A stretch of 64,000 bases of DNA from Gammaproteobacteria bacterium. GTDB taxonomy: Bacteria > Pseudomonadota > Gammaproteobacteria > Xanthomonadales > Marinicellaceae. The DNA is taken from NCBI GenBank assembly GCA_030430025.1, contig JAUIGR010000001.1, positions 1-64,000 of the forward strand, in the 5' to 3' direction. The position numbers were made by a program, and so were the translations under genes. The notes beneath the pieces are model-generated. The model saw nothing but the letters and a program-made list of their open reading frames with translations. It did no database searches and was not told the DNA's origin. This document shows positions 7,265-16,481 of the stretch, one piece after another. Every line of letters starts with the position of its first letter. Within the stretch, counting starts at the first letter, position 1.

Positions 7265-9631
7265 ATGAGTAATCAAACAAAGTTAAATTGGCAAAAAGTG
7301 CGATGGCAATGTGATCCTGAGAGCCTTGCATTCAAAACGACAGATGATATTGAGCCTATTAAAAAAGTGGTTGGTCAGGATGATGCGCTTGAGGCCTTAC
7401 AATTCGCCATCGATTGTGATGCTTATGGACAAAATGTTTATGTTCGTGGATTATCGGGTACTGGACGGATGAGTATGGTTTCTAAAATTTTAAAGGATGT
7501 CCGGCCTGCGATAGGTGAAAAAAAAGAGCATTGCTATGTTGCTAATTTCGATCAGCCTGATAGACCTCGATTGATTACAATGCCTTCAGGTGTTGGTGTG
7601 CATTTTCGGAAAGCCATGAATCAACTGGCGGGCTTTGTAAGCGAGGACATCAAAAAGTCACTAGATTCAGACCAAATGGCGGAGGAAAAGGCACAAGCGG
7701 AATCCAGTTTACAGAAAGAAATTAAGGCCTTATCTGAACCGTTTGAGACAGAATTGAAAAAACATGATTTGACTATAGTCAACATCAATACGTCACAGGG
7801 ACAACAAGCCTTGGTGGTGCCAGTTTTAGATGGACAAATAGTTGATCCTACTGTGTGGCAACAGAAAGTAGCTGCTGGTGAAATTGATGAGTTAACTCAA
7901 AAAGATATTCTCGATAAACAACAGCAATACAGTAAAAAATTAGATGATTTGGGGCGAAAAATCAGTCAAGTCAGGGATGCTGGTATGGCAAAAATTCATG
8001 ATTTGATGGAAAACCATGTGCGTCAACTATTGAATAATGAAATTAAACCTTTGTGTAAACAGTTCAAGGTGTCTGAAGCCATTGAATTTATGGAGTCAAT
8101 TGTTGATGATGTCATCGATCAGTTTTTTTATCGTCGTCAAAAGAACTATGATCCATACGAGCGTTATGATGTTAATGTGCTGATGCAACAATATGAAGAT
8201 GGTAAAGCGCCAGTATTAGTGGAGCGTGTGCCTTCTTTACAAAACCTTTTGGGTTCTATAGAAAGTAAATGGTCGGAAAATGGACCAGTTATGGCTGATC
8301 ATATGAGTATTCGTTCAGGTAGTTTACTTGCAGCCAATGGTGGTTTTATTGTGTTAGATGCCAGAGATTTGTTAACTGAACCTGGCGCTTGGAAAACATT
8401 GATTCGGACGTTAAAGAGTCGGTTGTTAGAAATTGTTCCGGTTGAAATCAATTGGCCAGGGCAGCCAGCACTTAAGCCAGATCCTATACCAGTCAAATTT
8501 CGGGTGATTTTACTGGGTGATTCAGGTTTATATTATGCATTAGACTCCCATGATCCGGACTTTCCAGAGTTATTTAAGGTATTGTCAGATTTTGATTCTG
8601 TGATACCTCGCAATGAACTTGGTTTTAAACACTATTCGGGTGTGATTGCGAAAATCATAGAAGAGGATCAGTTACCACCTTTTGATAATACGGCTGTAGC
8701 TAAATTGATTGAGCATGGGGCCCGTATTTGTTCACAGGGAGGGAAGTTAACGGCTAAATTTTCACGCATTGCTGATATAGCTAGAGAAGCTGCATTTGTT
8801 GCAGTACAAGCAGATGAGCTGCTGGTTGTTGGTTCCCATGTCAGCGATGCCATCAGGAGGACGAAAAAAAGAGCAGGCTTATCTTCTAGAAAATTCCAGG
8901 AAAACTTACATGATGGCACCATCAACCTAGATACAGAAGGCTATGTGGTAGGTCAAATCAATGGTTTGGCTGTCATACATGCAGGTCCAATTGTTTATGG
9001 ATTTCCTTCAAGAATCACTACTGCTATTGGTCCTGGTAGGGCAGGTGTTATTGACATTGAAGGTATGGCAGGAAAGTCTGGTTCAATTCATACCAAAGGA
9101 TTTCAAATTTTGGGTGGGCTACTTCGGTATTTATTGCCTGTTGAGCATCCACTGACTTTTTCTGCATCGATTGCTTTTGAGCAAAGTTATGGAGGTATTG
9201 ATGGTGATTCTGCGTCAGGTGCTGAGTTTTGCTGTTTGATATCCGCGCTGACAGGACTGCCAATCAATCAGGGTTATGCGATGACTGGTGCAATCGATCA
9301 ACATGGTCGAGTACAGGCGATAGGAGGTGTCAATGAAAAAATTGAAGGTTTCTTTGATACGTGCTATGCCAGAGGATTAACAGGTCAACAAGGTGTTATT
9401 ATTCCACAATCCAATGCTGCGGAGCTGATGTTAAGACCTGACGTGCAAAAAGCTTGTAAAGAGGGTCATTTTAATATTCACGCAGTCAGTGATATTCAAC
9501 AAGCAATGGAAGTACTTATGAACAAGATTGCAGGTGTATTAAAAGAAGGGGAATATCCAAGTGATAGCATTATGGGTTTAGCGATAAAAAGAGCAAAAGA
9601 ATACTGGTTTTTAACACAAGCAAAAAGCTAA
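7265..9631 (+). CDS. Lon family ATP-dependent protease (AAA_32 / Lon C-terminal domain)
   Basis: This 788-residue protein belongs to the Lon-like group that includes E. coli YcbZ, not to canonical LonA. The N-terminal AAA part has a P-loop-like GLSGTGRMS (62-70) in which the usual Lys is Arg. A helical, charged insert of roughly residues 130-275 follows. The C-terminal Lon protease domain shows the catalytic Ser in GDSASG (S649) and the catalytic Lys in VNEK (K692). Their spacing of 43 equals that of E. coli Lon. The expected role is cytoplasmic quality control or regulatory proteolysis; substrates are unknown. It is transcribed divergently from lysC-lysA with about 108 bp between starts and appears monocistronic. 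The family call is strong. Confidence 0.9.
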   Translation: MSNQTKLNWQKVRWQCDPESLAFKTTDDIEPIKKVVGQDDALEALQFAIDCDAYGQNVYVRGLSGTGRMSMVSKILKDVRPAIGEKKEHCYVANFDQPDRPRLITMPSGVGVHFRKAMNQLAGFVSEDIKKSLDSDQMAEEKAQAESSLQKEIKALSEPFETELKKHDLTIVNINTSQGQQALVVPVLDGQIVDPTVWQQKVAAGEIDELTQKDILDKQQQYSKKLDDLGRKISQVRDAGMAKIHDLMENHVRQLLNNEIKPLCKQFKVSEAIEFMESIVDDVIDQFFYRRQKNYDPYERYDVNVLMQQYEDGKAPVLVERVPSLQNLLGSIESKWSENGPVMADHMSIRSGSLLAANGGFIVLDARDLLTEPGAWKTLIRTLKSRLLEIVPVEINWPGQPALKPDPIPVKFRVILLGDSGLYYALDSHDPDFPELFKVLSDFDSVIPRNELGFKHYSGVIAKIIEEDQLPPFDNTAVAKLIEHGARICSQGGKLTAKFSRIADIAREAAFVAVQADELLVVGSHVSDAIRRTKKRAGLSSRKFQENLHDGTINLDTEGYVVGQINGLAVIHAGPIVYGFPSRITTAIGPGRAGVIDIEGMAGKSGSIHTKGFQILGGLLRYLLPVEHPLTFSASIAFEQSYGGIDGDSASGAEFCCLISALTGLPINQGYAMTGAIDQHGRVQAIGGVNEKIEGFFDTCYARGLTGQQGVIIPQSNAAELMLRPDVQKACKEGHFNIHAVSDIQQAMEVLMNKIAGVLKEGEYPSDSIMGLAIKRAKEYWFLTQAKS

Positions 9632-9826
9632 AATACTCGCATGTTTTAAGGCGTGTGGACACGTGTTAGGTTATGCTAATTCAAGACTGTTTTAAAAAAA
9701 CTTTATATCTAGCTGATTTTGCTTGAAAATATCTGTTAGTTTTGTTATTGTCTTGTGCATGGAACCTTTTTTTTATCAGGTGGTCTGAAGTAAGAGCGTT
9801 ATATAATCTGAGGGAAGTATAGAAAA

Positions 9827-10588
9827 ATGAAAGCGTTGGTTCAGTGTAAATACATGTTGATGGTGGTTTTAGCGCTAACATCCTTTCATGTTTGGGCCCA
9901 GCAACCTCCGAAAGAAATTGTTTCGTTTCAAATGGCTCCTGATAAATCTTTCTCAAGTAATAACAACCTATTTCGTGCGACTCCTGGATCATCTCTTGGT
10001 GGCCAATCTTTTGATTTTCTTGACTCAAAATCTGATGGTAATTATTCTTTTCAACTGAATGAGGACAGTTTGTTTGGTGAAGAGTTTATTGTTGGTATGC
10101 GATTTTCAGATAGACTATCGTTTCGTTTGAATGTTGTTGATGGCGATGACACAAGCCTTTCTTTATTTTCAGTTCCTCAGGTCAGTTACAGTCATGATGG
10201 CAGTGATCTTGCTGGTTACCAGCTAGGAGTCAGTTCAGTCTTTAACTTAGGTCAGAAGTGGAAGTTTGGTATTGATTTGGGTAAGGGTCAGCTAAACGGT
10301 GACTATTTAGGTATGGGACGTGACAATATGAGTCATACCAGTTTAGGGCTTGGTGTGCGTTTTCAACAATTTGGTGCTACTGTAAATTCTGATTTTTTCA
10401 GTAGGGAATCTAATGATTTGCTTGAACAGTCAACTTTGGATTTAAAAGTCGATTGGCATTTTACCAAAGATGGTACCATATCCATTGGAGCAAGGACTAG
10501 TGTTAAGGAAAATACAAGTAACATTGACTCTGTTCTGGATCAGCTTAATGGTACTGTGCCGTACATTAAATTTAAGCACAATCTGTAA
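9827..10588 (+). CDS. Exported protein of unknown function, barrel-like, upstream of lolB
   Basis: The product is 253 residues with a signal peptide (hydrophobic MLMVVLALTSFHVWA, cut before QQPP). The remainder alternates short polar and aromatic beta-strand patterns (SFQLNEDSLF, RLSFRLNVV, YQLGVSSVFNLG, KWKFGIDLGKG, SLGLGVRF), as in outer-membrane beta-barrels or periplasmic beta proteins. It does not end in a C-terminal aromatic residue (KHNL), so barrel insertion is uncertain. AGGGAAG lies about 9 bases before the ATG. Nine bases separate its stop from lolB, so it is likely co-transcribed with lolB-ispE. I do not recognise the family. Confidence 0.75.
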   Translation: MKALVQCKYMLMVVLALTSFHVWAQQPPKEIVSFQMAPDKSFSSNNNLFRATPGSSLGGQSFDFLDSKSDGNYSFQLNEDSLFGEEFIVGMRFSDRLSFRLNVVDGDDTSLSLFSVPQVSYSHDGSDLAGYQLGVSSVFNLGQKWKFGIDLGKGQLNGDYLGMGRDNMSHTSLGLGVRFQQFGATVNSDFFSRESNDLLEQSTLDLKVDWHFTKDGTISIGARTSVKENTSNIDSVLDQLNGTVPYIKFKHNL

Positions 10589-10597
10589 ATCCGTTTC

Positions 10598-11131
10598 ATG
10601 CGTTTTTGTCTTGTTTTCTGGGTATCTCTCGTTTGTGTTGCCTGCCAACCTAAAAAAGTTAATCTGAATGATCATAGTCAGTCGGTCGATTGGCAAATGG
10701 TAGCAAAAATGTATATCAACAATGGTCAGGATGCTGGGTCTGGTAAATTAGTATGGCAAGAGATTGAAGGTGAAGTAGAAGCTCATTTTGTAGCTCCATT
10801 GGGACAAGGTAGTTGGTCCTTATATGAGCGGTCAATTGAGGTACATGATGCAAATGATCATGTTTGGAGAGCGGACAGTATGGATCAACTGCTATTGAAT
10901 CATTTGGGTGTTGCTGTTCCTTGGGAAAAACTTAAAGGGTGGGTGAAAGGCATCTGGCCTGATCGAATTCAGTATAATGAAGATCAGACATCAGCTAGTT
11001 TTGAATATTTACACTGGCAAGTTGAATTAACAAAATTGAAAGTTGTTAATGGGCAAAATCTTCCTCAAAGATTGACTATGAAAAAAGGAAAACAGGTTAT
11101 TAAGATTTCTGTTAAATCGTGGCATATCTAA
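10598..11131 (+). CDS. lolB: Outer-membrane lipoprotein insertase LolB
   Basis: LolB is the outer-membrane receptor that takes lipoproteins from the periplasmic carrier LolA and inserts them. The 177-residue product starts with a lipoprotein signal (MRFCLVFWVSLVCVAC, lipidated Cys at 16). It continues with a LolB-like beta-rich domain: GSGKLVWQEIEG, SWSLYERSIEV, and a C-terminal QNLPQRLTMKKGKQVIKISVKSW strand pair. Sequence similarity is modest, so the call rests strongly on position directly before ispE, overlapping it by 13 bases, which is a conserved gammaproteobacterial arrangement. There is no clear ribosome binding site, and translation may be coupled to the upstream gene. Confidence 0.82.
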   Translation: MRFCLVFWVSLVCVACQPKKVNLNDHSQSVDWQMVAKMYINNGQDAGSGKLVWQEIEGEVEAHFVAPLGQGSWSLYERSIEVHDANDHVWRADSMDQLLLNHLGVAVPWEKLKGWVKGIWPDRIQYNEDQTSASFEYLHWQVELTKLKVVNGQNLPQRLTMKKGKQVIKISVKSWHI

Positions 11132-11940
11132 TTAGCAAACTAAGCCCAGCAAAAATAAACCTAATGCTTCGTGTCACTGGTATGAGAGCCGATGGTTATC
11201 ATCAGATACAAACATGTTTTAAGTTATTACCTTGGGGTGATCAAATGAGATTTGAATTCAGTGATCACTATGAGGCGTGTAATCAGGTTGGTTTGTCACC
11301 CTTATCTGGAGTTAAAAAAGAAAATAATTTGATTTATCGGGCGGCTCAGTTGTTATTGCCCAGAGCAACAATAAGTAGTGATGTCTATATTCATTTAGAG
11401 AAAACGATTCCTATGGGGGGTGGATTGGGTGGCGGTAGTTCAAATGCAGCGACTACGCTTAAAATATTAAACGAATATTGGCAGTGTGGGTTCAGTGATG
11501 AAGAACTGATGACAATGGGATTACGCTTAGGTGCGGATGTGCCAGTTTTTATCAGAGCACAAGACGCGATCGCTACGGGAGTTGGTGAGCAACTCAGCTA
11601 CACAACATTTCCTCTTAAAAGTGTTTTGTTGATTTTTCCTCAGGTTGGGATTTCAACGGCAAAAATTTTTCAGGATCCAAATTTGAATAGAAAACAAAAG
11701 ACTGTGAGTTTGCAAAAGGCACATGATCCTGAATATTGGATTAATGATTGCCTGCCTATCGTACTGAAGCATTACCCTGAGGTAAGGACAGTCTATGAAG
11801 CATTCAATTTACATTTTAGGCTCTGGATGAGTGGAACAGGTTCTACTTTGTTCAGTGTGTTTGATGATCCAAGTGTTGGTGAAAATGCTAAGGAGATGAT
11901 CCAAGCACTTGCACCATGTCATTTGATTCATTTCAAGTAA
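11119..11940 (+). CDS. ispE: 4-diphosphocytidyl-2-C-methyl-D-erythritol kinase
   Basis: IspE phosphorylates the 2-hydroxyl of 4-diphosphocytidyl-methylerythritol in the non-mevalonate isoprenoid pathway. The 273-residue product has the GHMP-kinase signature: SPAKINLML near the N-terminus, the ATP loop PMGGGLGGGSSNAA, GADVPVF, and a C-terminal MSGTGSTLFSVF. It starts at a GTG inside the end of lolB (13-base overlap), since no other start fits before SPAKINL. Normal family length. Confidence 0.93.
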   Translation: MAYLISKLSPAKINLMLRVTGMRADGYHQIQTCFKLLPWGDQMRFEFSDHYEACNQVGLSPLSGVKKENNLIYRAAQLLLPRATISSDVYIHLEKTIPMGGGLGGGSSNAATTLKILNEYWQCGFSDEELMTMGLRLGADVPVFIRAQDAIATGVGEQLSYTTFPLKSVLLIFPQVGISTAKIFQDPNLNRKQKTVSLQKAHDPEYWINDCLPIVLKHYPEVRTVYEAFNLHFRLWMSGTGSTLFSVFDDPSVGENAKEMIQALAPCHLIHFK

Positions 11941-12009
11941 AAATTAGTGCGTTCATCAATCCTAGCCCATATTTTACTGAGTTTAAATCGAATCTCTAGT
12001 GAAACCTGA

Positions 12010-12465
12010 TCAGCGAATCCGTTTAACTTTAACCCCTTTATTGCCATCACCTTTCATGAGCCAAGAGCCCATCATTTTAGGTTCTATGGTGATTTCTTGT
12101 TGATCGCCTTTGATGGTAATTTGTCCGCTTTGGATTTGTTTCCAAACTTGGCCATTTGTTAATCGATAATAGTTATACCCTAAGACATCTGTATATTTTT
12201 TTTCAAGACGAGTGATGATGGTTTGTTCAGATGTTTGCTGTTTTTGTTTAAATCCAGCATTCTTCTCCTGTTCTGTTTGAACCATTTCTTTATGAGTCTT
12301 ATTCAACCAGTTTTGTAGTGCTTTTATTTCATCCTCTGAAAGTTTATATAAACCAGTTTTATTTCTTTCAGATTCATTCATATCTAATAAATCTACAGAT
12401 TTTGCAGCGTGCGAACAGACTGAAAATGTACACAAGAGGGTAGTGATTACCAAATTTTTAATCAT
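12010..12465 (-). CDS. Small exported protein of unknown function
   Basis: The product is 151 residues with a signal peptide (MIKNLVITTLLCTFSVCSHA, cut before AKS). A helical segment follows (ESERNKTGLYKLSEDEIKALQNWL) and a charged region that may form a coiled coil. The C-terminal beta-rich part holds NGQVWKQIQSG. A start-of-helix LS-x-E-E-x-x-ALxxWL segment combined with a later NGQVW segment is, as I recall, common in uncharacterised secreted proteins of Xanthomonadales. No enzyme motif is visible. It is probably periplasmic and is divergent from the exported protein at 12631. Confidence 0.7.
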   Translation of the reverse strand: MIKNLVITTLLCTFSVCSHAAKSVDLLDMNESERNKTGLYKLSEDEIKALQNWLNKTHKEMVQTEQEKNAGFKQKQQTSEQTIITRLEKKYTDVLGYNYYRLTNGQVWKQIQSGQITIKGDQQEITIEPKMMGSWLMKGDGNKGVKVKRIR

Positions 12466-12630
12466 GGTTAAGTCAGTGAAAAAAATGCAATGATACTACA
12501 GACTGACTGATCGAAGCATAGAATTGGACTAAGTTTTTGTAAAACAGCGCTATTTTGTGTAAAAAAATGCAACTATATAACAATGATTTAACACCCAAAT
12601 AAAAAAAAACTGTAAAATTTGGACAGCGAA

Positions 12631-13536
12631 ATGAAAAAACTAAATCCAATGTCTAAAAATATGAAAAAAATAAGTCTACTTGCCATGGGTATCACGTGCT
12701 TTTGTGCTCATGGTCAGTTGACACTTAAAATTGATGAAAATGCATTAGGTAATACTCCTATGCCAGTATTTTCCAATGTTGATTACGACTCATTTGGTCA
12801 CGAGCTGACCATAACAGCAAAATATCCACTGATTTGTAACAAAATTGAAAACTCGAGTATTCTTTCTACCACGACAGCGAATATCCTCTCACCCAATGGG
12901 CCGGACTCGCAAAACTATATTAACACAACCGCTGGTGTCGTGGGTCTTTGGCAGAATATGAGTTATGATTTGAGCAACAAGACACTGAATGTCGTGTCTG
13001 AGAATGTCAATAAGTCATTGTGTTTAACTTCAACTTTCCATGATGTTATCTATGCTAGTGGTCTTCAGGAAGATGATTGGGTAGTAGAATATCCTAACCA
13101 TTTTAAATACTACACTGGTATAGAACAGGAACAACCAGTCAATTCACAGTTTGACACGGGTGTTGAATACGTTAACACTTCTGATGTTTCGGTTGAAGTT
13201 GATTTGATTGAATTTTGGCCCACAAGTAATGTTTTACCTGTTTATGTCGTTCCCAATGGAATTTTTTGTCGTATCTATAAGCCTGATAATAGTTTTTATC
13301 AAAATTGTCCGATGAATTTTAGTGAATTAGGTAGGTACGAAATCAGTGGTTTGCTGCCTGGCTATAAGGTGAAGACAGAAAATACTTTAGTCATTAACGA
13401 GAATTCCGAAATTGGCGAGTATCTTTATTTAATGACCGCAGTTTTTACTAAAGTGCCGACGTTACAAGGACAGGGGCAGAATATGTCGTTTCAAAGTGTC
13501 GAGTTTATAGAATCAAAGGTGTTGGTTGCACCGTAA
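12631..13536 (+). CDS. Exported protein of unknown function
   Basis: The product is about 301 residues. I start at the ATG at 12631, preceded by a weak GGACAGCGA; an upstream TTG at 12619 and an ATG at 12661 are alternatives. The N-terminus is a signal peptide (KKISLLAMGITCFCAHG, cut before QLTL). The mature part is beta-rich, has few Lys/Arg clusters and four scattered Cys. No repeats or known motif were recognised. It is monocistronic, with a strong terminator after it. Confidence 0.7.
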   Translation: MKKLNPMSKNMKKISLLAMGITCFCAHGQLTLKIDENALGNTPMPVFSNVDYDSFGHELTITAKYPLICNKIENSSILSTTTANILSPNGPDSQNYINTTAGVVGLWQNMSYDLSNKTLNVVSENVNKSLCLTSTFHDVIYASGLQEDDWVVEYPNHFKYYTGIEQEQPVNSQFDTGVEYVNTSDVSVEVDLIEFWPTSNVLPVYVVPNGIFCRIYKPDNSFYQNCPMNFSELGRYEISGLLPGYKVKTENTLVINENSEIGEYLYLMTAVFTKVPTLQGQGQNMSFQSVEFIESKVLVAP

Positions 13537-13564
13537 TAAAAAACTTAATTCTTTATTGTGTTAT

Positions 13565-13593
13565 AAAAAGCAGCTCATATGAGCTGCTTTTTA
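13565..13593 (+). terminator. Strong rho-independent terminator
   Basis: A perfect palindrome of 20 bases (AGCAGCTCATATGAGCTGCT) is flanked by AAAA on the left and TTTT on the right. It can work in both directions. It ends the gene at 12631, just before trmH. Confidence 0.85.
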
Positions 13594-13607
13594 TGTAAAC
13601 GTCTGCT

Positions 13608-14258
13608 ATGACACCTGAGCGATTCGTTAAGTTAAAAAAAATCTTATCGCAACGACAAATGGATATGACAGTGGTGATGGATGGTGTGCACAAACCACAT
13701 AATTTCAATGCCATTCTCAGGACTTGTGATGCAATAGGTATTTATCAGGCACATTTTATTCCCGTTGCTGGTGGTTATAAGCCTTTTGCCAACACTGCCA
13801 AAGGATCCCAAAAATATGTGGTGGCGAAAGAGCATCGATGTATTTCTGAAGTTGTCTCGTTATTGAGAGGACAAGGTATGCAAATATTGGCCGCACATTT
13901 ATCTGATGCAGCAGTCGATTATCGTCAAATTGACTATACACAACCAACTGCATTGGTTATGGGAGAGGAGCTCAAAGGAATTTCAAATCAAACTGCTGAT
14001 TTGGTGGACCATCATGTGATAGTGCCGATGAAAGGTATGGTTGAGTCATTGAATGTTTCAGTGGCTTGTGCTGTGATTTTATATGAGGCCCAGCGTCAGA
14101 GATTAGCTGCTGGTATGTATGAGCAGCGAAGTATGGATGATGAACTTTATTGGGCTACCTTGTTTGAATGGTCTTGGCCTAAAGTAGCTCATTTATGCCA
14201 ACAGCAAAAAAGAAATTATCCGGTGCTCAATGAAGACGGTGAATTCAATAAATTTTGA
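13608..14258 (+). CDS. trmH: tRNA (guanosine(18)-2'-O)-methyltransferase
   Basis: TrmH is a SPOUT-class enzyme that 2'-O-methylates G18 in the D-loop of tRNAs using SAM. The 216-residue product shows the three SpoU motifs: NFNAILRTCDA (motif 1), LVMGEELKGIS (motif 2) and IVPMKGMVESLNVSVACAVILYE (motif 3, forming the knot), with a C-terminal tRNA-binding extension. The length matches bacterial TrmH. The stop codon lies inside the 3' end of the convergent ELM1-like gene, giving a 43-base overlap of the two coding regions. Confidence 0.92.
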   Translation: MTPERFVKLKKILSQRQMDMTVVMDGVHKPHNFNAILRTCDAIGIYQAHFIPVAGGYKPFANTAKGSQKYVVAKEHRCISEVVSLLRGQGMQILAAHLSDAAVDYRQIDYTQPTALVMGEELKGISNQTADLVDHHVIVPMKGMVESLNVSVACAVILYEAQRQRLAAGMYEQRSMDDELYWATLFEWSWPKVAHLCQQQKRNYPVLNEDGEFNKF

Positions 14259-15112
14259 ATCTTTTGACACTTTTCGATTTCTTTCATGGGATGTGGCCAG
14301 TTTGTTTGCTCTTGTGAGCGTATGTGTTGTTTCACTGACATTATAAATCGATCGTGTTTTTTAGAGATTGGTGTGTTGTCAGCCAACAATTTGACACTTT
14401 GTCCAGTTGCCAAACACTCATTGACCATGTTGATGCTGTCAATTGTAACGGCAAAATGACTGGCTGTATTCAGTAGTTGCTCATAGGGATTGGTACCATC
14501 AGATTCGTCCAACCATAATGAATAGTTCTTACAATTTACTCGAATGATTTTTTTTGCACTGTTTGATAGTCTTGGTGAGCCACAAACATGAGTAGGCATA
14601 CCTAAACTTAAGCACTGTTTGAAATCAATTGGCCATTGATTTTGCCAGTAAGATGCTTGAGGATTGCCTAGTATGATTGCTAATTTATGTTTTTTGGACT
14701 TTGGACGTAGTTTGACGTTATGAATGCTGCCTGTGAAAGTACAAATATGATTTCCTGTAAGGTCATCATGTTTTGGTAAAAGCAATAAATCGTAGGCTTT
14801 CAAGTTCCCTTTAGGGTTAAGAATTTGAATGTGATGACATTGTTTCTTTTTATTCAACCAATGTGCAGCAGCAGCTGCATGTCTCCCACAACTGATGATC
14901 AGATCAGGTTGTTCTGATGGTATAGCATCATGCCAATTGGTGCTTTGAAAATAGAATGGCCAAGTATGTGGGGCCATAAGTCTTTGTAAAAAGCTGGAAT
15001 CAAAGCGGTAACATTTTACTTGCTGTGCCAGTTTATGTGCTAGGACTATGCTTTGTTTTTCATGGCCTAGCTTGCCTTCAGAAATGACCCAGCACAGATT
15101 TACTTTATTCAC
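14216..15112 (-). CDS. ELM1/GtrOC1-like family protein (COG3660)
   Basis: The product resembles the bacterial relatives of plant ELM1, often found near LPS genes and possibly glycosyltransferase-like. Family features are WVISEGKLGHEKQS at the N-terminus, PDLIISCGRHAAAAAHWL, KLAIILGNPQASYW and TIDSINMVNECLATGQSV, a nucleotide-sugar-site-like segment. I choose the GTG at 15112 because GGTGG lies 6 bases upstream and the family motif then begins at once. An ATG at 15142 or further upstream is possible but would run towards the divergent zinc-finger gene. The biochemical activity is not established. It is divergent from the LPS-type operon. Confidence 0.75.
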   Translation of the reverse strand: MNKVNLCWVISEGKLGHEKQSIVLAHKLAQQVKCYRFDSSFLQRLMAPHTWPFYFQSTNWHDAIPSEQPDLIISCGRHAAAAAHWLNKKKQCHHIQILNPKGNLKAYDLLLLPKHDDLTGNHICTFTGSIHNVKLRPKSKKHKLAIILGNPQASYWQNQWPIDFKQCLSLGMPTHVCGSPRLSNSAKKIIRVNCKNYSLWLDESDGTNPYEQLLNTASHFAVTIDSINMVNECLATGQSVKLLADNTPISKKHDRFIMSVKQHIRSQEQTNWPHPMKEIEKCQKIQNLLNSPSSLSTG

Positions 15113-15192
15113 AGTTAACCACCGTTTATAATGTGTGCCCATTATAGGTGTGCTGTAAGCATTTGCCAAGCAGCTCAATTGGAGTAAGGATA

Positions 15193-15375
15193 ATGACAAA
15201 ACAACAGGCCAATACTGAAAAAACCTACTATGTCGGACGTGATCAACTGCCTCTTTCTTGTCCTGGGCCAGATATGTTGATCTGGAATTCACATCCTAAA
15301 GTGTATTTACCCATAGAAAAAACAGGTGAAGCAGTTTGTGAGTATTGCGGTGCACATTATATTATGAAAGATTGA
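15193..15375 (+). CDS. Small CHCC zinc-finger protein
   Basis: This 60-residue protein has four zinc ligands in the CHCC order (C23, H34, C49, C52: LSCPGP, SHPKVYL, VCEYCGAHY). The family (zf-CHCC) is related to the zinc-binding subunit NDUFS6 of mitochondrial complex I. The bacterial members' role is unclear. The ATG at 15193 is supported by GGAG/AAGGA just upstream; longer in-frame starts are not. It heads the glycosyltransferase operon. Confidence 0.85.
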   Translation: MTKQQANTEKTYYVGRDQLPLSCPGPDMLIWNSHPKVYLPIEKTGEAVCEYCGAHYIMKD

Positions 15376-15392
15376 AAGTGGGCATTAAGCCC

Positions 15393-16481
15393 ATGCGGGT
15401 CTTACAAATAGTGCCAAAATTAGATGTTGGCGGAGTCGAACGTGGCACCATTGATTGGGCTTTGGCGCTGAAAGCAATGGGGCACACACCCATTGTTGTC
15501 TCTGGAGGTGGTCAGGGCGCGGACTACTTAAAAAAAGCAGCTATCAAGCATATCACTTTACCGGTTGGTGTAAAGCGTGTCAGAACCTTGTTATTAGCCA
15601 GAACACTGTCTCAGCTATTTACATCTTTATCAGTAGATATTGTACATGCTCGTTCACGCTTACCCGCGTGGCTTAGCTACTGGGCGATAAAAAAAATGAA
15701 AACCAAACCTGCATTTGTTACCACACTGCATGGTTTGCATTCGGTTTCCTTCTATGCCACTGTCATGGCCAAAGGTGATGCGGTGATTGCGGTTTCTAAG
15801 ACTGCGGCAAAATACCTTGAAAGCCACTATCAAAAACACCTAAGAAAGCCACCTTATGTTATTTATAGAGGAATTGAGCTTAAGGATTTTCCTTATGGTT
15901 ATAAGAGTGAAGCATCATGGATACAGACCATCGAGCATAATCATTCGGAAGTTGTTGGTAAAAAAAAGGTACTTTTGCCTGGTCGATTCAGTGCCATTAA
16001 AGGCGGTATGGGATTGATTCCCTGGTTAAAATCAGAGTCGGCTGGTGGTTGTGTGTTAATGATCAATGCCAAACCTGAGGAAAGTGGTTTTTCTCGTTCA
16101 TTTCATAAGCAACTGAAAATAAACGGCTTGGATCATCGGGTCGCTTGGCTGGGGATAGAACGAGACATGAAACAATTATACGCCTACGTCGATGTTGTCT
16201 TGTCTGTCAATAAAAAACCTGAAAGTTTTGGGCGTACGGTGCTTGAGGCATTATCTATTGGTACTCCAGTTATTGCTTTTAATCACGGTGGTGTCAGTGA
16301 AATCATGAATGAATTATTTCCACAAGGATTGATCGATTTTGATGATTGGTCAGGTTTCGCTGTTAAGGTGACTGGTTTTCTCAATGATAAACCAGTTGTA
16401 TTGCCTCATCATTCTTTCCAGTTAAAAGATCAATTAGCACAAACATTGGATGTCTATCTATCAGTGTTAAGGGACCGCTGA
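15393..16481 (+). CDS. Glycosyltransferase family 4 (LPS type)
   Basis: The product is about 362 residues with a GT-B fold. The N-terminal nucleotide-free domain starts MRVLQIVPKLDVGGVERGTIDW, and the C-terminal donor-binding domain has PGRFSAIKGG and the E-x7-E motif PESFGRTVLEALSIGTPVIAF. Inverting/retaining class cannot be read directly, but GT4 enzymes are retaining. The donor and acceptor sugars are unknown; neighbours (O-antigen ligase, GT2, LpxL-like) point to the LPS core or O-chain. I choose the ATG at 15393 since the family motif follows at once. Its stop overlaps the next start (TGATG). Confidence 0.85.
   Translation: MRVLQIVPKLDVGGVERGTIDWALALKAMGHTPIVVSGGGQGADYLKKAAIKHITLPVGVKRVRTLLLARTLSQLFTSLSVDIVHARSRLPAWLSYWAIKKMKTKPAFVTTLHGLHSVSFYATVMAKGDAVIAVSKTAAKYLESHYQKHLRKPPYVIYRGIELKDFPYGYKSEASWIQTIEHNHSEVVGKKKVLLPGRFSAIKGGMGLIPWLKSESAGGCVLMINAKPEESGFSRSFHKQLKINGLDHRVAWLGIERDMKQLYAYVDVVLSVNKKPESFGRTVLEALSIGTPVIAFNHGGVSEIMNELFPQGLIDFDDWSGFAVKVTGFLNDKPVVLPHHSFQLKDQLAQTLDVYLSVLRDR

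Noticed and set aside
9681-10028. Open frame on the minus strand of 115 codons
   Set aside because: It lies antisense to the exported gene at 9827, has no ribosome binding site and no protein-like domain.
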